This document shows, piece after piece, positions 58,501-61,157 of a DNA stretch of 61,157 bases. A program made the translations under genes and the position numbers. Location: positions 1 through 61,157 of the forward strand of contig JBCBRS010000015.1 in NCBI GenBank assembly GCA_039819545.1, read 5' to 3'. Origin of the DNA: CALLPQ01 sp039819545 (GTDB taxonomy: Bacteria; Pseudomonadota; Alphaproteobacteria; Caulobacterales; Parvularculaceae). How positions within the stretch are numbered: position 1 is the first letter of the stretch; every line of letters starts with the position of its first letter. A model generated the notes under the pieces. It searched no databases, had not been told where the DNA came from, and worked only from the letters and a program-made list of their open reading frames with translations.

Positions 58501-61157
58501 ATCCGGCCATTGACCGTATCCACTGACCAGGTCCCCTGGTCCGGCACAAACAGGCTGTCGCCCGGATTCATGGTGCCAAGGATCTGGATCGATTGTGGGT
58601 CAAGGCCATCGTCGACATCATTGTCATTGGACAGAACATCGACCGTCACGGCCATATTGGTTATCGCACCCGTGACAAGATCGTCCATTGCGACCGGGCG
58701 ATCATTTTGCGGCGTGATTGGCCCAAGGCGCAGCACCGCATCATCACTCGCCATAAAGGGATCGTTGACCGTATAGGACACCGGCGGGATCGCACCGTCA
58801 TAATTCGGTGCCGGCATAAACGCGAACGAGCCATCGCTGTTCAGGGTTAGCATGCCAATGGGCTCGCCACTGATATCGTTGATCTGCGTCGGCATGCCGA
58901 GCGCGATGGGCTCGGCGACGCCGTCACCATCCACGTCGACTTCAGCCGAGATAACATTCAGCGTATCCCCATCGGGATCGGTATCATTGCCAAGCACATT
59001 ACCGGTGGCCAGGGTGTCCTCAACAACCGGTACCATATCATCCGTGGCAACAGGGTCGTCATTGGTGGACCGGACCTCAATATTGAGAACAGCATCATCC
59101 GTACCGCCATTATTATCGCTGGCGGTATAGGAGAGGCTCGGCACCACGCCATTAAAATTCGGCGCCGGATCAAAGACGAACGATCCATCGGTGTTCAGCG
59201 TGATGGTGCCAATGGGATTGCCCATGCTGTCCATCAACATCGTTGCCATGCCGAGCGTCAGCGTCTGGTCCATGCCATCGCCATTGATGTCCACACTGGC
59301 AGCGGAGACCACGAGCGTATCGCCATCAAGATCGATATCATTGCCAAGCACAGTGCCTGTGGCGGCGACATCTTCCATGGTCGAGCTATTGTCATTCACC
59401 GCAACGGGGGGATCATTAACGGCATTGACCGTGATCAGCGTCGTGGCGGTATTGGAGGCTGCTTCGCCATCATTCACAACGGCGGTAACCACACGCTGTG
59501 TTTCGTCCGGAGTCTGACTTGTGTTGGTGAAGGTGATTGCCGCGATGGCCGCCTCATAATTGGCAATGGTTGCGGGGCCGCTGAAGGACACGGTGATCAT
59601 ACCGCCAGCACTGCTGACCATATAGGTGATGCCGTTGACAGCGCCCGTGGCGGCGGTTGATCCATTCACCAGCAGAGCATCACCCGCCATGGCATTGGTC
59701 AGCGTGACCGTTGCCGATTGCATCAGGGTATCGTCCGCGTCATTGATGCTCAAATCGGTGTCGGCAATCGCCACGCCGGTGTCGCCTTCGGTAAAGGTGG
59801 CGCTGACGTCGCGGTTGGGGGTGGTACCGTCATCGTTCAGGTCGAGAACAGGTGGTACAATATAGTCTGCGGTCACCACACCGGGACCGGAGCGGTCGCC
59901 ATTGGCGTCGGCAACCGTATAGGTGATCGGTGTAGGATCATCTTCAAAACCCATTTCGGGCATAAAGGTGATCTCCCCCGTCATGGGGTCAACAGTCCAG
60001 GTTCCTTCACCGGGCACATTGAGGGTTGTGCCCGGGGCGCCGCCATTGGGATCATCGATCAGCACAGAGGTGCGGTCAATGGGGGCATCCGCAATATCGT
60101 TATTGAGCACATTGATGGTGACGTCGTCACCAATCGTCAGCCCAGTGACAGTATCATCCATCACAACGGGCGCGAATGGTGGATAGTCCGTACGCACCTC
60201 TGCTTCATTGGAGACATTGCCGTCATTATCCGCAACCGTATAGCGGATCGGTGTTGGATCATCGCTTAGGGCAACCACTGGCGTAAAGGTGATCTCCCCG
60301 CTCATGGGGTCGACCGTCCAGGTACCCTCATTCGGGACCATCAGCGTGCGGCCATCCATGGATAGCGTTGCGCCGGGCGGCACAGACGTAATCCGAACCG
60401 AGGTGGGGTCAATACTCCCGTCGGGGTCGGCGTCGCCATCGACCACGTCAATGGTAACCGTAGGGAACGGATCGGTTGCGCTCGGCCGGTTTCCACCCTG
60501 AATTGAATCATCATCGGCGGTTGGCGCCTGGATGGCATAATCGATCGTGACCGTGGCGCGGTTTGAGCGATCACCCTCCACATCGGCAACCGTATAGTCA
60601 ATCGGCGCGGGGTCAGCGGTAAAGCCCATCACCGGCACAAATCGGATTGTGCCATTGGTGGTGTCAACGATCCACGTTCCCTCACCTGGCACGAACAGGC
60701 TTTCGCCAGGGTTCATGGTGCCAACAATCTCGATCGAAGCGGGATCCAGCATACTGTCTGCATCAGTATCATTGACCAGTACACTGACGGTCACTGCCGT
60801 CGTTGTGACGGCATTAGAGACCGAATCGTTCGTTGCCACGGGCGCATCATTATTCGCATTGATCGTGATGCCGAGGGTGGCGCGATCCGTGGCCTGACCA
60901 TCGGTGATGGTGTAGGTTATTGTGGGTACGGTCCCATTGAAATTTGCCACGGGATCAAACGTAAACGACCCATCGGCATTGATGGTCAGGGTCCCCTCGG
61001 TCAGTGTGATGGTTCCGCCCATCATGGGATCGACAATGACCGTATCGCCATCAACCTCAAACCGCGTGACGGTAATGGCATCGCCATCAACGTCATTATC
61101 CTGACCCATGGTCCCCGGTGTCAGATCGCCAGACGCCTGCATATCCTCATCGGCAGA
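52572..61157 (-). CDS. Giant cadherin/Ig-like repeat adhesin (5' end outside window)
   Basis: At least 2,861 residues are encoded; the frame stays open through the right edge, so the N-terminus is missing. From the right: two 715-residue super-repeats of VCBS/tandem-95-like β-domains (motifs such as VLGNDxDxDGD, GTWTVDPMTGEITF and YTVADNDGN), then nine putative Ig (He_PIG) domains with the signature LPPGLMIDPxTGxISGT mixed with two tandem-95 domains (about 53,380-56,560), and a unique C-terminal part of about 265 residues (WISYDEDGIFIVDRPVN, ITLRITGIRDDGRYVTRYVQ). It is very acidic and I see no cysteine, as expected for a Ca-bound surface protein. Presumably the cargo of the export genes downstream. 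Confidence 0.92.
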   Translation of the reverse strand, partial: SADEDMQASGDLTPGTMGQDNDVDGDAITVTRFEVDGDTVIVDPMMGGTITLTEGTLTINADGSFTFDPVANFNGTVPTITYTITDGQATDRATLGITINANNDAPVATNDSVSNAVTTTAVTVSVLVNDTDADSMLDPASIEIVGTMNPGESLFVPGEGTWIVDTTNGTIRFVPVMGFTADPAPIDYTVADVEGDRSNRATVTIDYAIQAPTADDDSIQGGNRPSATDPFPTVTIDVVDGDADPDGSIDPTSVRITSVPPGATLSMDGRTLMVPNEGTWTVDPMSGEITFTPVVALSDDPTPIRYTVADNDGNVSNEAEVRTDYPPFAPVVMDDTVTGLTIGDDVTINVLNNDIADAPIDRTSVLIDDPNGGAPGTTLNVPGEGTWTVDPMTGEITFMPEMGFEDDPTPITYTVADANGDRSGPGVVTADYIVPPVLDLNDDGTTPNRDVSATFTEGDTGVAIADTDLSINDADDTLMQSATVTLTNAMAGDALLVNGSTAATGAVNGITYMVSSAGGMITVSFSGPATIANYEAAIAAITFTNTSQTPDETQRVVTAVVNDGEAASNTATTLITVNAVNDPPVAVNDNSSTMEDVAATGTVLGNDIDLDGDTLVVSAASVDINGDGMDQTLTLGMATMLMDSMGNPIGTITLNTDGSFVFDPAPNFNGVVPSLSYTASDNNGGTDDAVLNIEVRSTNDDPVATDDMVPVVEDTLATGNVLGNDTDPDGDTLNVISAEVDVDGDGVAEPIALGMPTQINDISGEPIGMLTLNSDGSFAFMPAPNYDGAIPPVSYTVNDPFMASDDAVLRLGPITPQNDRPVAMDDLVTGAITNMAVTVDVLSNDNDVDDGLDPQSIQILGTMNPGDSLFVPDQGTWSVDTVNGRIIFTPVTGFTADPTPIRYVVSDIGGLVSNDATVTIDYAVQAPTADNESVLGGDRPTATDPFPAVMIDVLDGDSDPDGAIDPTSVRITSVPPGATLSPDGRTLTVPNEGTWTVDPMNGEITFTPDTALTGDPTPIRYTVADNDGNVSNEAEVRTDYPPFGPVVQDDSATGLTLGSSVTINVLNNDVADAPIDATSVLINDPNGGPAVTSLMVPGEGTWTVDPMTGAITFMPAMGFEGDPTPITYTVADQDGDRSGPGVVTADYVVPPVLDLNDDGTTPDRDFDTTFVEEGGAVSIADSNVSVSDGDDTLLQSGSVTLTNPMAGDSLLVNGSPATTGSVNGIGYTVTDNGTDIVVTFTGPGTLADYAAAIAAVSFTNDSDTPDTTTRVLTSVVNDGEASSNVATTNIIVQPTNDAPVADNDLFSTLEDTPVSDTVITNDSDPDGDTVTVASAEVDIDGDGMVDALMLGMPTTLFDTNGNPVGDITLNSDGAFSFVPVANFNGAIPTVTYTATDGNGGTDQATLDITVRASNDAPDAQMDRVGVTEDTPANGTVFGNDSDPENDPISVTNAMLDLDGNGTQDMLPLGVPTTITDGMGNPIGEITLNTDGTFSFAPAPNYTGPVPIVTYTIADSFGAIDVTTLELGPVMPVNDRPDSMQIPMQTNVDGEMIAPLDVSGFFDDVDGDMLTFSAIGLPPGLMLDPMTGLVTGTIDTSASANGPYVVTITAQDPSGQSVNSTFVWTVDNTLPTANDDGTVAVAEDMDQTITPLSNDTDPDGDMLTITQIAGMAVMPGDTVTLASGATVTLQPGGTLIFSPATNQTGAENFTYEITDAEGATSTATVTLDIGATNDAPTASGNPPPEMVVDGEMITPINPGPLFTDVDGDALSFSATGLPAGLMIDPNTGEITGTIDPSASIGGPNNDGVYTVVITAADPNGESAMVTTTITATNPAPTATPADAVDVVDNTPVVIPAGNNFTDPDGDTLTFSSPDLPPWLMIDPTTGTLSGTVPMDASSGGPFTVTVVADDGEGGVVAQTIEITPTNPAPQVMPLPDLANLDGETIAPVNLSTAFSDPDGDDLTFTVTGLPAGLMVDAATGIVTGTLDNSASQMGPYVITVTATDSDGAQVVDSFIWTVTNIAPTVTDQIPNQSVNDGDNVTLDVSPFFDDSDADGVMFTADGLPPGLTIDPATGVISGTLPQDASMDEPFVVTVTVDDGEGGSATDSFLISVNNPNPGLVAQLPNVDLVDGETITPIDVSNNFADPDNDPLFFVAEGLPPGLTIDRNTGEITGTLDTSASQDGPYTVIVTASDGLSESSDAFVINVTNPAPDVTETLPNRRNTDGDMVTVSVAGAFDDPDGDDLTFTAQSLPPGLMVDPATGIVSGQLAPGASLGGPYVVTVTATDADGASTLTSFIWTVDNVPPTVVEPVMPVTVSDGEMVGIPTGALFNDPDNDPLTFTATGLPPGLMIDPVTGIISGTVDPSASVDGPYTPVITVTDTGGESVSAVLPIDVLNPAPVATDDVLTTPEDQAVTFDPRLNDNDPDGDPLMVTAINGVPLVPGETVDLPLGGTVTLNLDGTLSFTPAPNSNGLVTFTYTISDGQGGESTASVSVDVTPVEDPPVAIGDLPDRTNDEGDEVGVSIADAFTDPDGDSLTFSAQGLPPGLMIDPDTGIISGTLAPGASVDGPYTVTIIATDPAGNTVALTFSWDVEASNADINALLGDSGFPATGPDGGREPANAGTDVFNGLDGIQAEGIVTKTANEVNGLGGIKSVGAKTAVLDAVNGADGLNGSVINGDGVTTPQDFEKNRLDTTNDRFARLGDQYQVVGAEGFSSRLDISGTRSDDPSTDVGQFIVDTFIRNRVLYVEAYDNIDRSNSTGFREFIATLGDGRALPNWISYDEDGIFIVDRPVNVETITLRITGIRDDGRYVTRYVQIDTPTGEMRDLDRAGENFGKSFSATIALADTGENDEVVRKILENQ
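56555..60844 (-). repeat. Two tandem 2,145-bp super-repeats in the adhesin gene
   Basis: Matching landmarks sit 2,145 bp (715 codons) apart. GGATAGTCCGTACGCACCTC begins at 58036 and at 60181, and the NDRP/NDAP junctions fall near 56,555, 58,700 and 60,845. Each copy has the same order of about seven domains, including PPFxPVVxDDxxTGLT, GSxxVNG-type and VPPVLDLNDDGTTPxRD segments. The copies have diverged at many third positions, so the duplication is not recent. Confidence 0.85.

Noticed and set aside
52572..61142. Many plus-strand frames of 60-325 codons opposite the adhesin, some His/Arg-rich
   Set aside because: They are shadows of the repetitive gene; they repeat with its domains and have no family resemblance.
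1..61157. CRISPR arrays, IS elements and riboswitches
   Set aside because: I looked for regularly spaced identical repeats, transposase motifs and conserved riboswitch-like leaders and saw none. The phased repeats found are coding or a single pair.

Overview
The window looks like an alphaproteobacterial chromosome, probably from an aquatic or marine lineage. The support is a short-form ProS without an editing domain, the gyrA / coaD / tandem-cyclophilin order typical of Alphaproteobacteria, a REP-like palindromic repeat of alphaproteobacterial style, and alphaproteobacterial relatives for most proteins. I cannot name a genus from sequence alone.

Layout. (A) 1-16,063 is an integrated mobile element abutting the 3' end of tRNA-Leu(UAA) at 16,064-16,150. 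It carries a truncated plasmid-type RepA, ArdA antirestriction, a HigBA-like toxin-antitoxin pair, mobilisation genes (HTH/coiled-coil protein, MobA relaxase, MobC, soluble VirD4/TraG coupling protein), a two-gene AT-rich cargo (Lys/Ala-rich repeat protein plus TIR/NDT-like protein), a cassette of paralogous membrane proteins, a HEPN-like protein, a BrnTA pair, a small plasmid-type tyrosine recombinase, an AT-rich membrane protein and, next to the tRNA, the main integrase. (B) 16.2-26.1 kb is core: two cyclophilins, coaD, a VOC protein, gyrA and proS. An RTX protein and a REP-like element sit between ppi and coaD. (C) 26.2-39.6 kb is a divergent acyl-CoA catabolic locus. Leftward are thiolase, MFE-2-type SDR and two acyl-CoA dehydrogenases. 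Rightward are an AtuA/DUF1446 protein, carboxyltransferase and biotin carboxylase subunits of an acyl-CoA carboxylase, a TIGR03084-like protein and two more acyl-CoA dehydrogenases. It is followed by a VOC protein, PrpD/MmgE, a small lipoprotein, an M28 lipoprotein peptidase and a DUF2855 protein. (D) 45.7-61.2 kb is an apparent export operon read leftward: a giant cadherin/Ig-like adhesin (>2,850 aa, 5' end outside the window), a TolC-family lipoprotein, a short periplasmic adaptor, a GAF-like/HlyD fusion and a PqqD-like/M50 protease/HlyD fusion. A convergent XRE regulator sits at its end.

How the parts work together. In C, AtuA plus a biotin-dependent carboxylase recall the Pseudomonas acyclic-terpene (Atu) and leucine/isovalerate (Liu) pathways. 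The two adjacent acyl-CoA dehydrogenase pairs recall heterotetrameric enzymes of steroid side-chain breakdown. The window shows no enoyl-CoA hydratase, lyase or CoA ligase, so the substrate is open. In D, the gene set resembles a type I secretion system for the giant adhesin, but no ABC ATPase is present. Its place is taken by two multidomain HlyD fusions, one of which is an intramembrane protease. I regard D as the best candidate for an undescribed system. The coupled gene pair at 6.4-7.3 kb, a possible defence cargo, comes second.
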